NCBI GenBank assembly: GCA_964605665.1
Contig: CAZSDP010000004.1
Span: forward strand, 1-64,000
DNA from: CAZSDP01 sp964605665
GTDB lineage: Bacteria; Planctomycetota; UBA8108; UBA1146
Length of the DNA stretch: 64,000 nt
Reading direction: 5' to 3'
This document shows positions 27,799 to 36,337 of this stretch, piece after piece. Both the position numbers and the translations under genes were made by a program. Positions within the stretch are counted from its first letter, which is position 1. Every line of letters begins with the position of its first letter. Below the pieces are notes generated by a model. That model was not told the origin of the DNA. It searched no databases and saw nothing but the letters and a program-made list of their open reading frames with translations.

Positions 27799-29019
27799 TT
27801 ATCGAGACAATCGCAGAGTTTCAGTGGATTCTTCAGCGATCGAAGTCTGGGCGAATTGATTCCAAGAGAAGTTATCGAGGACAAAGGGACGACATTTGTG
27901 CCGGAGTGTCGCCAGGTCATTTCGGCGGCTTGCCCAAAAGCTCAACCCTCGAGCGAGCCCTTCGCTCCCCGCTTGCTCCGTGAGAAGTCTCTGATCGAGC
28001 TGTTCTAGTATTTCGACCGAACCTCCGACAGGGGTCGCCATAACCGGAGTCTCACTGACAAGAGACTCGAGGGTTGAGAGTCCAAATCCCTCGAGGGCCC
28101 TCGTGGGAACGATCGAGAGGTCGGAGGCTGCGTAGAGGCGTGGTAGATCTTCATCGGGAAGGTAGCCGGGAAAGTGAACCGAAGAGGCGAGACCGAGATC
28201 TTCCGCCAGTTTCATCAATTCACCTCGCATCGGCCCCAACCCAGGAAGCACCAGTTGGTAAGGGCCGATCGAATCTCCCAACTGAGCGAGGGCATGGAGC
28301 AGGTTGTCGAGGCCGGTTCGCGGGACCATTCTTCGGACGGCGCACAGCAGGAGCCCGGCAGCGGGTGCACCGAATTGTGCTCTCGCACCAGCCCGATCTC
28401 GTTCACTCAACGGCTGAAATCTCTGGTGATCCACTCCCCCTGGGCAGACGAAGGCACGTTTTTCGAGAAGTGGGTGGACCGTCTGAAGATTCCCTCGCAT
28501 CGATTCAGAGAGGCAGACGATGTGATCAACCCGCCGCAGAGCGCTCCGTTCGATCTGGGTTCTGACCTGAACTTGGAACTTTGCCCCAGCTCCATATTCC
28601 GAGAGACGAGCCAGGGTGCTGTCTCCAAATCGATTGGCGAGGTATTCCATCGACCAAGGGGAGTGAAAGATGTAACTGGTCGGAACGGGCTGAGCCCCGA
28701 TCGCTTGAGCAGAGAGAGGTTGATTGTGGATGACGCGATCGGGTGGGAAGGGGAGTTTTCCCCATGCCTTCTGAACTTTCCGACGATTGGTGATCATGAA
28801 TCTCACCCCTCGTGATCGATCGGTCGGATAGTGAAATGCGATCCAATGTGCCGAGTTTCCACCGAGTTCAACTGCGGTTTCGAACTCACTGGGACCACCT
28901 GCGACAACCGCCACTTCATGGCCCTCTGCTAAGAGCGCCCGAGCGGTTTCCACGACAACTCGACCAGCTCCGCCGATGTTGTCCAGATTGACGTAGTCCG
29001 CAGAGATCGCGATACGCAT
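27799..29019 (-). CDS. Glycosyltransferase family 4
   Basis: A 406-aa GT-B protein, distinct from the GT4 at 25.4 kb. MRIAISADYVNLDNIGGAGRVVVETARAL is the N-terminal Rossmann start with its glycine loop. CPGGVDHQRFQPL and AVRRMVPRTGLDNLL lead into the donor domain, and ALEGFGLSTLESLVSETPV carries the E-x7-E pair. The start is ATG 29019 with GAGGAGG seven bases upstream. It is divergent from the acetyltransferase. Together with that and the second GT4 it makes a small surface-glycan island. The linkage formed is unknown. Confidence 0.9.
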   Translation of the reverse strand: MRIAISADYVNLDNIGGAGRVVVETARALLAEGHEVAVVAGGPSEFETAVELGGNSAHWIAFHYPTDRSRGVRFMITNRRKVQKAWGKLPFPPDRVIHNQPLSAQAIGAQPVPTSYIFHSPWSMEYLANRFGDSTLARLSEYGAGAKFQVQVRTQIERSALRRVDHIVCLSESMRGNLQTVHPLLEKRAFVCPGGVDHQRFQPLSERDRAGARAQFGAPAAGLLLCAVRRMVPRTGLDNLLHALAQLGDSIGPYQLVLPGLGPMRGELMKLAEDLGLASSVHFPGYLPDEDLPRLYAASDLSIVPTRALEGFGLSTLESLVSETPVMATPVGGSVEILEQLDQRLLTEQAGSEGLARGLSFWASRRNDLATLRHKCRPFVLDNFSWNQFAQTSIAEESTETLRLSR

Positions 29020-29150
29020 GCAGAATCCTCCTCAATCTCTGAGATCGGTTCGATGGAGGCTTGTCTTGACCAACTCATCGCTGAACAAACCGAGGAAATT
29101 CGCCGATATTCGAGTTACGGATCGTGCGAACTTCAGGAGGGTTTACGGTG

Positions 29151-29693
29151 ATGTCGACTTCGACTGCGATTCAGAAGCCAAAAGAAGGCTCTGTGAAACC
29201 GAATTCAGCTGATCTCGTCGATCGCGATTGCTATGCCCAGGAGCATGGAAATGAGCGTGTGCTCTCCTTGATCTGGAGAAAGCTTGCGGGCTGGGGTTCA
29301 CGCTGCATTCCCTCTGTCTCGATCAGAAGAACGTGTTTGAAGTGGATGGGCGTTCGACTCCCCAACCCGGAAAACGGAGAGCGACCGGCCTGGATCGGTC
29401 GTGACGTATATATGGATGAGATCTTCCCCGAGCTGGTGACGATCGAGCCATCGGCGGTGATTGGGCTTCGCGCGATGTTGATCTGCCATGACGATGCGAA
29501 TCGAACGGTCGCCCCGATTTCTATCGGCAGGGGCGCCTACATCGGTGCGGCTGCGATCATCTTGCCAGGGGTGACGATTGGGGCTGGAGCGAAAATCGGG
29601 GCTGGTGCCGTGGTGACCCGCAGCGTTCCTGACGATCAGACTTGGGTTGGAGTTCCTGCCCGCCCCTTGGTGGAGACTGAGCGTCGATTCTGA
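29151..29693 (+). CDS. Hexapeptide-repeat acetyltransferase (WcaF/NodL-like)
   Basis: A 180-aa left-handed beta-helix acyltransferase. Residues 88-165 show hexapeptide repeats (for example ISIGRGAYIGAAAIILPGVTIGAG), the catalytic-type histidine in ICHDDANR, and the closing VGVPARPLVE found in sugar O-acetyltransferases. ATG 29151 (or GTG 29148) follows AGGAGG at 29135-29140. It is divergent from the GT4 gene across about 130 bases, consistent with acetylating the glycan made there. The acceptor sugar cannot be told. Confidence 0.8.
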   Translation: MSTSTAIQKPKEGSVKPNSADLVDRDCYAQEHGNERVLSLIWRKLAGWGSRCIPSVSIRRTCLKWMGVRLPNPENGERPAWIGRDVYMDEIFPELVTIEPSAVIGLRAMLICHDDANRTVAPISIGRGAYIGAAAIILPGVTIGAGAKIGAGAVVTRSVPDDQTWVGVPARPLVETERRF

Positions 29694-29815
29694 GCACCTG
29701 CTGCTCCTCTCCGGACTCTCCTTCGATTCATCTCAGAACCCTCTGCTCTCTTGCTCATATCAGGCACCACCGTTACCTTTCGGCAGTCGATTTACCTTCT
29801 GCAGAAAGATCCAGC

Positions 29816-30841
29816 ATGTCTGAGACCGCCCTCAAGATCGATCTACACACCCATATCTTGCCGAAGACTTGGCCTGATCTTGCCAGTCGCTATGGCTATG
29901 GCGGATTTGTTTCCCTCGACCATCACAAGCCATGTTGCGCTCGGATGATGATCGACGGGAAGTTCTTTCGCGAAATCGAAGACAATTGCTGGAGCGCCGA
30001 GCGTCGCATCGAAGAGTGTGAACGCGACGGGGTGCATGTGCAGGCTCTGTCCACAGTCCCGGTGATGTTCAGTTATTGGGCTCAACCAGCGGATGCACTC
30101 GATCTCTCCAAACTGCTCAATGACGATCTTGCCCAAACTGTTGCAGCCCATCCCACCCGCTTCGTCGGGTTGGGAACTGTGCCGCTGCAAGATCCAGAGC
30201 GAGCGATCGAAGAGATGGAGCGTTGTGTCGGAGAGTTAGGCATGGCGGGTCTTCAGATCGGCACCCATGTCAATGATTGGAATCTCGACGCACCGGAGTT
30301 GTTTCCCTTCTTCGAGCGGGCGAGCCAGTTAGGCGCCGCCTTGTTCGTCCATCCTTGGGATATGGTGGGGCGAGAGCAGATGCCGGACTACTTCTTGCCT
30401 TGGTTGGTGGGGATGCCAGCTGAGACGAGTCGGGCGATCTGTTCGATGATTTTTGGTGCGATCTTCGATCGGCTTCCGCAGCTCAAGGTCTGCTTCGCCC
30501 ATGGAGGAGGTGCATTCCCCGGGACCCTGGCCAGGATCGAGAAGGGGTATCATGCGCGACCGGACCTTTGCGCAGTTCATGGTAGTAAGAGCCCGAAGAG
30601 CTATCTCGAGAACTTCTATGTCGATTCTCTGGTCCACGATGCCGCGAGTCTGCGCTTTCTCCTCGAGACGATGAGTGCTGATCGGGTCGCTCTGGGAAGC
30701 GACTATCCCTTTCCCCTCGGAGAAGCGACCCCCGGGGCTCTGATCGACTCGATGGATGAGCTGTCTACCTCGGTGAAGGCTCAATTGCTCTCAGGGACTG
30801 CACTCGAGTTTCTCGGCTTGGAGCGGTCTGCATTCCTTTGA
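29816..30841 (+). CDS. 2-amino-3-carboxymuconate-6-semialdehyde decarboxylase (ACMSD)
   Basis: A 341-aa amidohydrolase-2 family enzyme that decarboxylates 2-amino-3-carboxymuconate 6-semialdehyde to 2-aminomuconate 6-semialdehyde, diverting tryptophan carbon from quinolinate/NAD. Zinc ligands are visible: H11/H13 in DLHTHIL, H179 in FVHPWDM, H229 in FAHGGG and D296 in GSDYPFPLGE. Segments such as QALSTVPVMFSYWA and FVGLGTVPLQ are near-identical to animal ACMSD as I recall it. It is the first gene of the kynurenine cluster, 226 bases before kynU. Confidence 0.95.
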   Translation: MSETALKIDLHTHILPKTWPDLASRYGYGGFVSLDHHKPCCARMMIDGKFFREIEDNCWSAERRIEECERDGVHVQALSTVPVMFSYWAQPADALDLSKLLNDDLAQTVAAHPTRFVGLGTVPLQDPERAIEEMERCVGELGMAGLQIGTHVNDWNLDAPELFPFFERASQLGAALFVHPWDMVGREQMPDYFLPWLVGMPAETSRAICSMIFGAIFDRLPQLKVCFAHGGGAFPGTLARIEKGYHARPDLCAVHGSKSPKSYLENFYVDSLVHDAASLRFLLETMSADRVALGSDYPFPLGEATPGALIDSMDELSTSVKAQLLSGTALEFLGLERSAFL

Positions 30842-30849
30842 AGTGAAAT

Positions 30850-30871
30850 CTCTGAAGTTCAGAGCTCATTT
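30850..30871 (+). terminator. Short palindrome after ACMSD, weak terminator or operator
   Basis: CTCTGAA-G-TTCAGAG (30850-30864) is a perfect 15-base palindrome nine bases after the ACMSD stop, followed by CTCATTTTAT. It could be a weak terminator separating ACMSD from kynU, or a binding site for a regulator of kynU. Confidence 0.3.
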
Positions 30872-31067
30872 TATGCACGGGCAAGAAAGCCCGATCGACC
30901 TCCGCTTCTGGCCCTTCTGAGAGCTTTGTAGAGGTTGAGCCAGGTTCCTATCGAATCACTCCCCACGCCTGCTCTCGAACAGCTGAGCCGATCTCCCCGG
31001 ATCTCTCGATCCTCGAGGGGCCCTCCGAGTACACTCCCATCTGAAACTGCGCCGAAAGGACCCCCCG

Positions 31068-32357
31068 GTGACTCAGCATCGTTCACAGTTACCCGATCAT
31101 GACAGCGCTCGTGCTCTCGACGTGGCAGATCCTCTGTCTCGCTTTCGCGAGAGGTTCATGATCCCTCGACGACCGGATGGTCGCGAAGTGCGCTACTTCT
31201 GTGGCAACTCTCTCGGTCTGATGCCTCGGGCGGCTCCCGATGCTCTCGCACGAGAATGCTCCGACTGGGGTGCTTTGGCGGTCAATGGCCACCTGGAAGC
31301 AACCCACCCTTGGTATAGCTACCATGAGCGATTTCGTGACCGTGGGGCGAACCTCGTCGGCGCTTTACCCTCTGAAGTCGTCTACATGAACACGCTTACC
31401 GTGAATCTACATCTGCTCATGGTGAGCTTTTATCGCCCCGATGGGGCGAAGAGGAAGATCCTGGGGGAGGCGCCCGCTTTCCCTTCCGACACCTACGCGA
31501 TGCAGAGCCAAATCGCCTTCCACGGGGGAGATCCCGTAACCGATCTGATTCAGCTTTCTCCCCGGGAAGGGGAGACTTATCTCAGAGATGAAGATGTTCT
31601 CGAGACGATCGATCGGCATGGAGATGAGATCGCGTTGGTGCTCTTTTCTGGAGTGAACTACTTCACCGGCCAAGCCTTCGACTTGAAGTCGATCGCACGA
31701 GCCGCGCATGCGCACAACTGTGTATTCGGGGTTGATCTCGCTCATGCCGCCGGAAACTTGCAGCTGAATCTCCATGACGACGAGGTCGATTTCGCCGGCT
31801 GGTGTTCTTACAAGTATGGCAACGCCGGTCCGGGGGCTGTCGCCGGCGCCTTCGTTCATGAGCGGCATGGTCAAAATGCCGACTTGCCGCGCTTTGCCGG
31901 TTGGTGGGGAAACGACCCTGAGACTCGATTCCAGATGCACTTGAACGAGAATTTCGTGCCGCACAACGGGGCTGAAGGATGGCAGTTGTCGAACCCGCCG
32001 ATCTTTTCGATGACCCCTCTCGATGCGGCCTTGGAAATTTTCGAAGAGGCGACGATGCCTCAGCTTCGTGAACGATCTCTGCGTTTGACCGGTTATCTCG
32101 AGCGTTGCTTAGAGGTGATCAGCGAGGACGTTGCGGAAGTGATCACACCGCCAGAGCCCGAGCGCCGTGGTGCCCAACTCTCGATTCGTTTCAAAGAGAA
32201 TGCGAGTGGATTTAGAGATGCCCTGGAACGGTCTGGGTGCATTTGCGATTTCCGTCCGCCAGATGTCATCCGAGTTGCTCCGACTCCTTTGTACAACACG
32301 TTTGAGGACGTACTGGTTCTCGCGCGGGTGTTGGCGGGAGAAGAGGTCGAGGAATGA
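31068..32357 (+). CDS. kynU: Kynureninase
   Basis: A 429-aa PLP enzyme that cleaves kynurenine or 3-hydroxykynurenine to anthranilate or 3-hydroxyanthranilate plus alanine. YFCGNSLGLMPR (43-54) is the N-terminal family mark. MNTLTVNLHLLM, FGVDLAHAAGN (D223) and the Schiff-base lysine in CSYKYGNAGPG (K249) follow. GTG 31068 follows AAAGGA. Its stop overlaps the start of the monooxygenase by four bases (ATGA), indicating translational coupling. Pairing with the 3-monooxygenase suggests 3-hydroxykynurenine is the natural substrate. Confidence 0.96.
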   Translation: MTQHRSQLPDHDSARALDVADPLSRFRERFMIPRRPDGREVRYFCGNSLGLMPRAAPDALARECSDWGALAVNGHLEATHPWYSYHERFRDRGANLVGALPSEVVYMNTLTVNLHLLMVSFYRPDGAKRKILGEAPAFPSDTYAMQSQIAFHGGDPVTDLIQLSPREGETYLRDEDVLETIDRHGDEIALVLFSGVNYFTGQAFDLKSIARAAHAHNCVFGVDLAHAAGNLQLNLHDDEVDFAGWCSYKYGNAGPGAVAGAFVHERHGQNADLPRFAGWWGNDPETRFQMHLNENFVPHNGAEGWQLSNPPIFSMTPLDAALEIFEEATMPQLRERSLRLTGYLERCLEVISEDVAEVITPPEPERRGAQLSIRFKENASGFRDALERSGCICDFRPPDVIRVAPTPLYNTFEDVLVLARVLAGEEVEE

Positions 32358-33682
32358 GTACGACGAAACGAGTCATCATTGCCGGTGGCGGATTGACTGG
32401 TGGCTTGATGGCGAAGTACCTCGGCCTGGCCGGGCATGACGTGCAGCTCTTCGAGAGACGAGACGACATTCGGCAAGCGACACTCGTTCGGGGGCGCTCG
32501 ATTAATCTGGCGGTCTCTACGAGGGGACTGACCGCGCTCAATGAGGTGGGTCTACGAGATAAAGTACTCGAACAAGCGGTCCCGATGCGGGGACGAATGA
32601 TGCATGCCAAGGATGGGCAGCTGACCTTTCAGCCCTACTCGAAAGACCCGGAAGATTGCATCCAGTCGATTTCCCGGGGGGGATTAAACCAACTCCTCGT
32701 CACCGAAGCGGGATTGCACGAAAATGTCTCGTTGCACTTCAACCACCGTTGTGTCGATCTAGATCCCGAAGCCGGGAAGGCGTTCTTCCTTCACGAGAAG
32801 AGCGGGGAGATCACCGAGGTGGAAGGAGATCTGGTCATCGGGGCGGATGGTGCATTCAGCGCTGTTCGATCGCGATTGCAGCGCACCGATCGCTTTGATT
32901 ACAGCCAGAGCTATCTCGATTCGGGCTACTTGGAGCTGCACATCCCTGCGACAGCAGAGGGTGACTTCAAGATGGAGAAGAACGCGCTCCACATCTGGCC
33001 CCGCGGGAGGTTCATGATGATCGCCCTCCCCAATGATGATGGTACCTTCACCGTGACCTGCTTTTGGCCCCTCGAGGGCGAAAACAGCTTTAGTCGGCTG
33101 ACCAAAGAAGGCGAAGTTTCTGCGTACTTCAAAGAGTGGTTTGCCGATGCAGTACCGATGATGCCGGACTTGGTTCAAGACTATCTCGCGGCAAGACCGA
33201 GCTCCCTGGTCACTGTTCGATGTGATCCATGGGCAGTGGGAAAGGTCGTGCTGGTGGGGGATTCGGCGCACGCGATCGTGCCATTCTATGGGCAGGGGAT
33301 GAATGCTGGTTTTGAGGATTGCCGGGTATTGAACCGATTGCTCGAGCAGAATCGTCAGAATTGGTCAGGAGCGATTGAGGAGTACGCAAAGGTGCGTAAA
33401 CCAAATGGAGATGCGATCGCGACTCTTGCCATCAACAACTTCTATGAGATGCGTGATCACGTGGCGAGCCCAGTATTTCTTCTCCGTAAGAAGTTTGAGC
33501 ACTTCCTACACAAATTCTTCCCTGGACTTTATATGCCCCTTTACTCAATGGTGTCTTTCTCGAATACGCCTTACTCTGAAGCGATCAGACGTTCGCAACG
33601 CCAAGACCGCATCGTTTCATCTGCGTTGATCGTTGCTTTCTTGCTCATCACTCTTTTCATAGGGAGCTACCTATGGAGCTGA
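32354..33682 (+). CDS. kmo: Kynurenine 3-monooxygenase
   Basis: A 442-aa FAD-dependent aromatic hydroxylase that converts kynurenine to 3-hydroxykynurenine with NADPH and oxygen. The FAD fingerprint is GGGLTGG (11-17), RGRSINLAVSTRGL is the KMO substrate region, and GDSAHAIVPFYGQGMNAGFEDC is the second FAD motif. The last 25 or so residues are hydrophobic (VSSALIVAFLLITLFIGSYL), so the enzyme is probably membrane anchored, as in eukaryotic KMO. It overlaps kynU by 4 bases and the dioxygenase gene by 10. Confidence 0.95.
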   Translation: MSTTKRVIIAGGGLTGGLMAKYLGLAGHDVQLFERRDDIRQATLVRGRSINLAVSTRGLTALNEVGLRDKVLEQAVPMRGRMMHAKDGQLTFQPYSKDPEDCIQSISRGGLNQLLVTEAGLHENVSLHFNHRCVDLDPEAGKAFFLHEKSGEITEVEGDLVIGADGAFSAVRSRLQRTDRFDYSQSYLDSGYLELHIPATAEGDFKMEKNALHIWPRGRFMMIALPNDDGTFTVTCFWPLEGENSFSRLTKEGEVSAYFKEWFADAVPMMPDLVQDYLAARPSSLVTVRCDPWAVGKVVLVGDSAHAIVPFYGQGMNAGFEDCRVLNRLLEQNRQNWSGAIEEYAKVRKPNGDAIATLAINNFYEMRDHVASPVFLLRKKFEHFLHKFFPGLYMPLYSMVSFSNTPYSEAIRRSQRQDRIVSSALIVAFLLITLFIGSYLWS

Positions 33683-34452
33683 ATTACGCAACATACCTCG
33701 AGCTCGAACGCCTTCTCGATTGTCAGCATCCACGATCGGAGGACGAGCACGATGAGACCTTGTTCATCGTGATCCACCAAGCTTATGAGCTTTGGTTCAA
33801 GCAGATTCTTCACGAGTTCGATAAGGTCGAGCGCGATCTGAGCCAGGATGATCTCTACGGAGCGATCCACACCTTCAAACGCTTGCGAACGATCGTCAAG
33901 GTCCTCGTTGAGCAGATGGATATCCTCGAGACGATGACTCCGATGTCATTCACGAGCTTTCGCGATCGACTCGAAACTTCGAGCGGATTTCAGTCGATAC
34001 AGTTTCGTATCTTTGAGTTCCGGCTCGGTTACAAACGGACCCCGATGCTCGCCTACTTCAATGAATCGGACTTCGGATACGAGGAGTTGCAGAAAGCATT
34101 GCGAAGTCGAACTGTGATCGATCACTTCTATGACTTCTTGGGGCATCGAGGGGTGAAGATTCCCGTTGAGTTGAGCGAGAGAGACGTCACGACTTCAGTA
34201 GCTTCATGTCCCGAGATCCAGGGAGAAATCTTGGCGCTATACCGATCGCAGCCGGAGTTGGCGATCTTGTTTGAGCTGATGACCGACTTCGATGAAGGCG
34301 TCCAGGAATGGCGTTATCGTCACGTAAAGTTGGTGGAGCGGACGATCGGATCGAAAAAAGGAACCGGAGGATCTCTCGGGGTCGATTTTCTCAAGAAGTC
34401 ACTCTTTCTGCCGGTCTTTCCCGATCTTTGGGCAATTCGCCACGAGCTTTGA
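33673..34452 (+). CDS. kynA: Tryptophan 2,3-dioxygenase
   Basis: A 259-aa heme enzyme that opens the indole ring of tryptophan to N-formylkynurenine, the first step of the pathway. FIVIHQAYELWFKQ carries the distal His35, SSGFQSIQFRIFEFRLG (103-119) is a family core, the axial heme ligand is H217 in WRYRHVKLVERTIG, and GTGGSLGVDFL is the substrate loop. The protein is slightly short, mainly at the N terminus. ATG 33673 lies inside the kmo reading frame (10-base overlap). Confidence 0.96.
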   Translation: MELNYATYLELERLLDCQHPRSEDEHDETLFIVIHQAYELWFKQILHEFDKVERDLSQDDLYGAIHTFKRLRTIVKVLVEQMDILETMTPMSFTSFRDRLETSSGFQSIQFRIFEFRLGYKRTPMLAYFNESDFGYEELQKALRSRTVIDHFYDFLGHRGVKIPVELSERDVTTSVASCPEIQGEILALYRSQPELAILFELMTDFDEGVQEWRYRHVKLVERTIGSKKGTGGSLGVDFLKKSLFLPVFPDLWAIRHEL

Positions 34453-34592
34453 GAAAGAGACGAAGAGGTCAGAATCCCAATGCGTGGATTTCCTTCCTAC
34501 TGATCGACTCGCGTGAAGGTGAGTGAATTCAAGATGGAGCGGGGAGTCGCACGGTTCGGGTGATTCGGTGCTTTTCGGAGAGGTGCGTTCAC

Positions 34593-35219
34593 TTGCTATA
34601 CGACATCACGCCACCGATCACGTCGGAGCTGCGGGTTTTTCCTGGTGATACACCACCGAGTCGCGAAGTGCTTCTCGATCTCGAGCGCGGAGATCGGCTC
34701 ACTCTATCCACTCTGCATACAACCGTTCATGTCGGAGCTCACGCCGACGCTGCGAGTCACTACGGCGCGGAAGCTCCGTCGATCGAGAAGATGCCACTCG
34801 ATCGCTACCTTGGCGAGTGCCAAGTCGTGAAAGTCTCTCAAGCAGTTGATGGCCGCATCGTCGAAGGGGATTGGCTGGAGACGATCGTTGGCTCCCGTGT
34901 GTTACTCGCTACCGGAAGTTATCCCGATCCTACGGTGTGGAGCGAAGAGTTCCTCGGAATCGATCCAAATCTCGTCGCGGCATTCGCCGCACGCGGAGTG
35001 ACGCTGGTAGGAATCGATACTCCGAGTGTCGATCCCGCGACTTCGAAAGACCTTCCCGCCCACCAGGCGTTTCTCGCTCACGACATCGCGATCTTGGAGG
35101 GCATCGTTCTGACCGAAGTCCCCGAAGGACGCTACGAGCTGATCGCCTTGCCGCTTCCGCTGGTTGGATTTGATGCGAGTCCGGTCCGTGCGGTTTTGCG
35201 AACCCTGCCCCCGGAGTGA
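34593..35219 (+). CDS. kynB: Kynurenine formamidase (arylformamidase)
   Basis: A 208-aa cyclase-family metal hydrolase that converts N-formylkynurenine to kynurenine. The metal motif HVGAHADAASH gives H46, H50, D52 and H56. VLLATGS and VGIDTPSVDPATSKDLPAH are further family marks. The start is TTG 34593 with GGAGAGG nine bases upstream. GTG 34560 in the same frame lacks a site. It follows kynA by 140 bases, so it belongs to the cluster but may have its own promoter. Confidence 0.93.
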   Translation: MLYDITPPITSELRVFPGDTPPSREVLLDLERGDRLTLSTLHTTVHVGAHADAASHYGAEAPSIEKMPLDRYLGECQVVKVSQAVDGRIVEGDWLETIVGSRVLLATGSYPDPTVWSEEFLGIDPNLVAAFAARGVTLVGIDTPSVDPATSKDLPAHQAFLAHDIAILEGIVLTEVPEGRYELIALPLPLVGFDASPVRAVLRTLPPE

Positions 35220-35227
35220 AGAGTCAC

Positions 35228-35953
35228 TCAGCGTGATCGATCACCATCTGGTTTAGGTGGTTGCGGTTTTTCGGGTGTGGGTTTCTCAGGCGCCGATTTC
35301 TCAGGTGTCGACTTTTCAGGTATCTGCGCCGCGGGATGTCGACCGAGGAGTTTCTTACGGAGTTTTTTCGTCGGAGGATGTTCACCGAGATACAAACGGA
35401 ACACCAGCTGAGCGAATTCATCTCCACCGATCGGACCGAGCTCTCCCGACTTCTGACGAAGGATCAAGCCCTTGCCGGGTTGGTGAATCATGCCGAGCCG
35501 ATCTCCCTTTTTGGCGACGACGAGCTGGTCGACGAATTGACTGATCTCTTTCGAGAAGGTGCTCTTCTCCGCGGCAGTCGCGTTCTTCTCAAAGGAGCTG
35601 CGATAGGCTTTCCGCATCTGTTCTTGGGTGAGCTTTCGGCAGAAGACGAGGTCGATGCGTTTGGCCGCCGTCGACTTCAAAATGTCGGAACTGTTTGAGG
35701 ACAAAGCTTCGAGATAGAGCGCGGCATGATAGAGGTTGACGCCAAAAATACCCCATTCGCAGAGACCAACTCCATTGAGGAGAAGCTCCTGCTCTTCCTC
35801 GTAGACCTGCTTCGGAAAAGAGTCGTTCGTTGTGTGGGCAAGGGTGCGATCTTCACCAACGAGGAGCAATGAGAGAATCGCGATGGTGATCAAGCCGATG
35901 GAACTCGTTCGGCTCCTCCTCGAATATCGCTGACTCTCCACTTGCGATCTCAT
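35228..35953 (-). CDS. Secreted chalcone-isomerase-like protein
   Basis: 241 aa from ATG 35953 (AGGAG eight bases upstream; ATG 35986 is 11 codons earlier). A signal segment (about 17-37) is followed by a chalcone-isomerase-like domain (LLNGVGLCEWGIFGVNLYHAALYLE, IDLVFCRKLTQEQMRKAY, GDRLGMIHQPGKGLIL). The bacterial members lack shown isomerase activity and are thought to bind fatty acids or act in the envelope. The C terminus carries a short EK-x-P repeat (EKSTPEKSAPEKPTPEKP), likely unstructured. It is tail to tail with kynB (8-base gap). Confidence 0.75.
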   Translation of the reverse strand: MRSQVESQRYSRRSRTSSIGLITIAILSLLLVGEDRTLAHTTNDSFPKQVYEEEQELLLNGVGLCEWGIFGVNLYHAALYLEALSSNSSDILKSTAAKRIDLVFCRKLTQEQMRKAYRSSFEKNATAAEKSTFSKEISQFVDQLVVAKKGDRLGMIHQPGKGLILRQKSGELGPIGGDEFAQLVFRLYLGEHPPTKKLRKKLLGRHPAAQIPEKSTPEKSAPEKPTPEKPQPPKPDGDRSR

Positions 35954-36337
35954 CGATCGATCTCCTGACTGAGGTGGTGTTCCCATTTCGGAGGGCCGGG
36001 TCTGCCCTTCAGCGATCGGGGCAGATCACTTGTGACTCGTGTCCAATCGAGTTTCCAGTGCAGGTCGTCGAAGATCGAGTGGTTTTTTTCAAAGAAGCAG
36101 AAAAGATTTGAGTCAAAGGGGGGAGAGGTGGAGCGAGACGCACTTCGAATGGTGTGTTGAGACCGATCGTCAAGTCTACTCCGCGGAAGTTCGATTCTCA
36201 GTGAGATCATCGCGGTGGGTGATGATGAATCAGGGCCCGAGAGTGTCGTCACTCTCGGGCCCTGATCGAATTGAGGGCGAGATCGCTGACGAGGCTGACC
36301 GTCGGGAAGTGACCGACCGGTGCCTCTCAGATTTTCC
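35954..36337. other. Intergenic region, hairpin only
   Basis: About 384 bases lie upstream of the chalcone-isomerase-like gene and downstream of the degenerate protease gene, both on the minus strand. Apart from the long hairpin at 36229-36266 I see no gene. Open frames here are Ser/Arg-rich and lack ribosome sites. Confidence 0.4.
36229..36266 (-). terminator. Strong 17-bp hairpin downstream of protease pair
   Basis: ATCAGGGCCCGAGAGTG pairs perfectly with its complement across a TCGT loop, about 72 bases after the stop of the degenerate protease gene. There is no U-run on either side. It probably stabilises the transcript end or helps factor-dependent termination. Confidence 0.55.

Noticed and set aside
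26744..27799. 351-aa version of the unknown glycan-island protein
   Set aside because: The upstream part has no ribosome site and non-protein-like composition; ATG 27496 follows AAGGAAGG.
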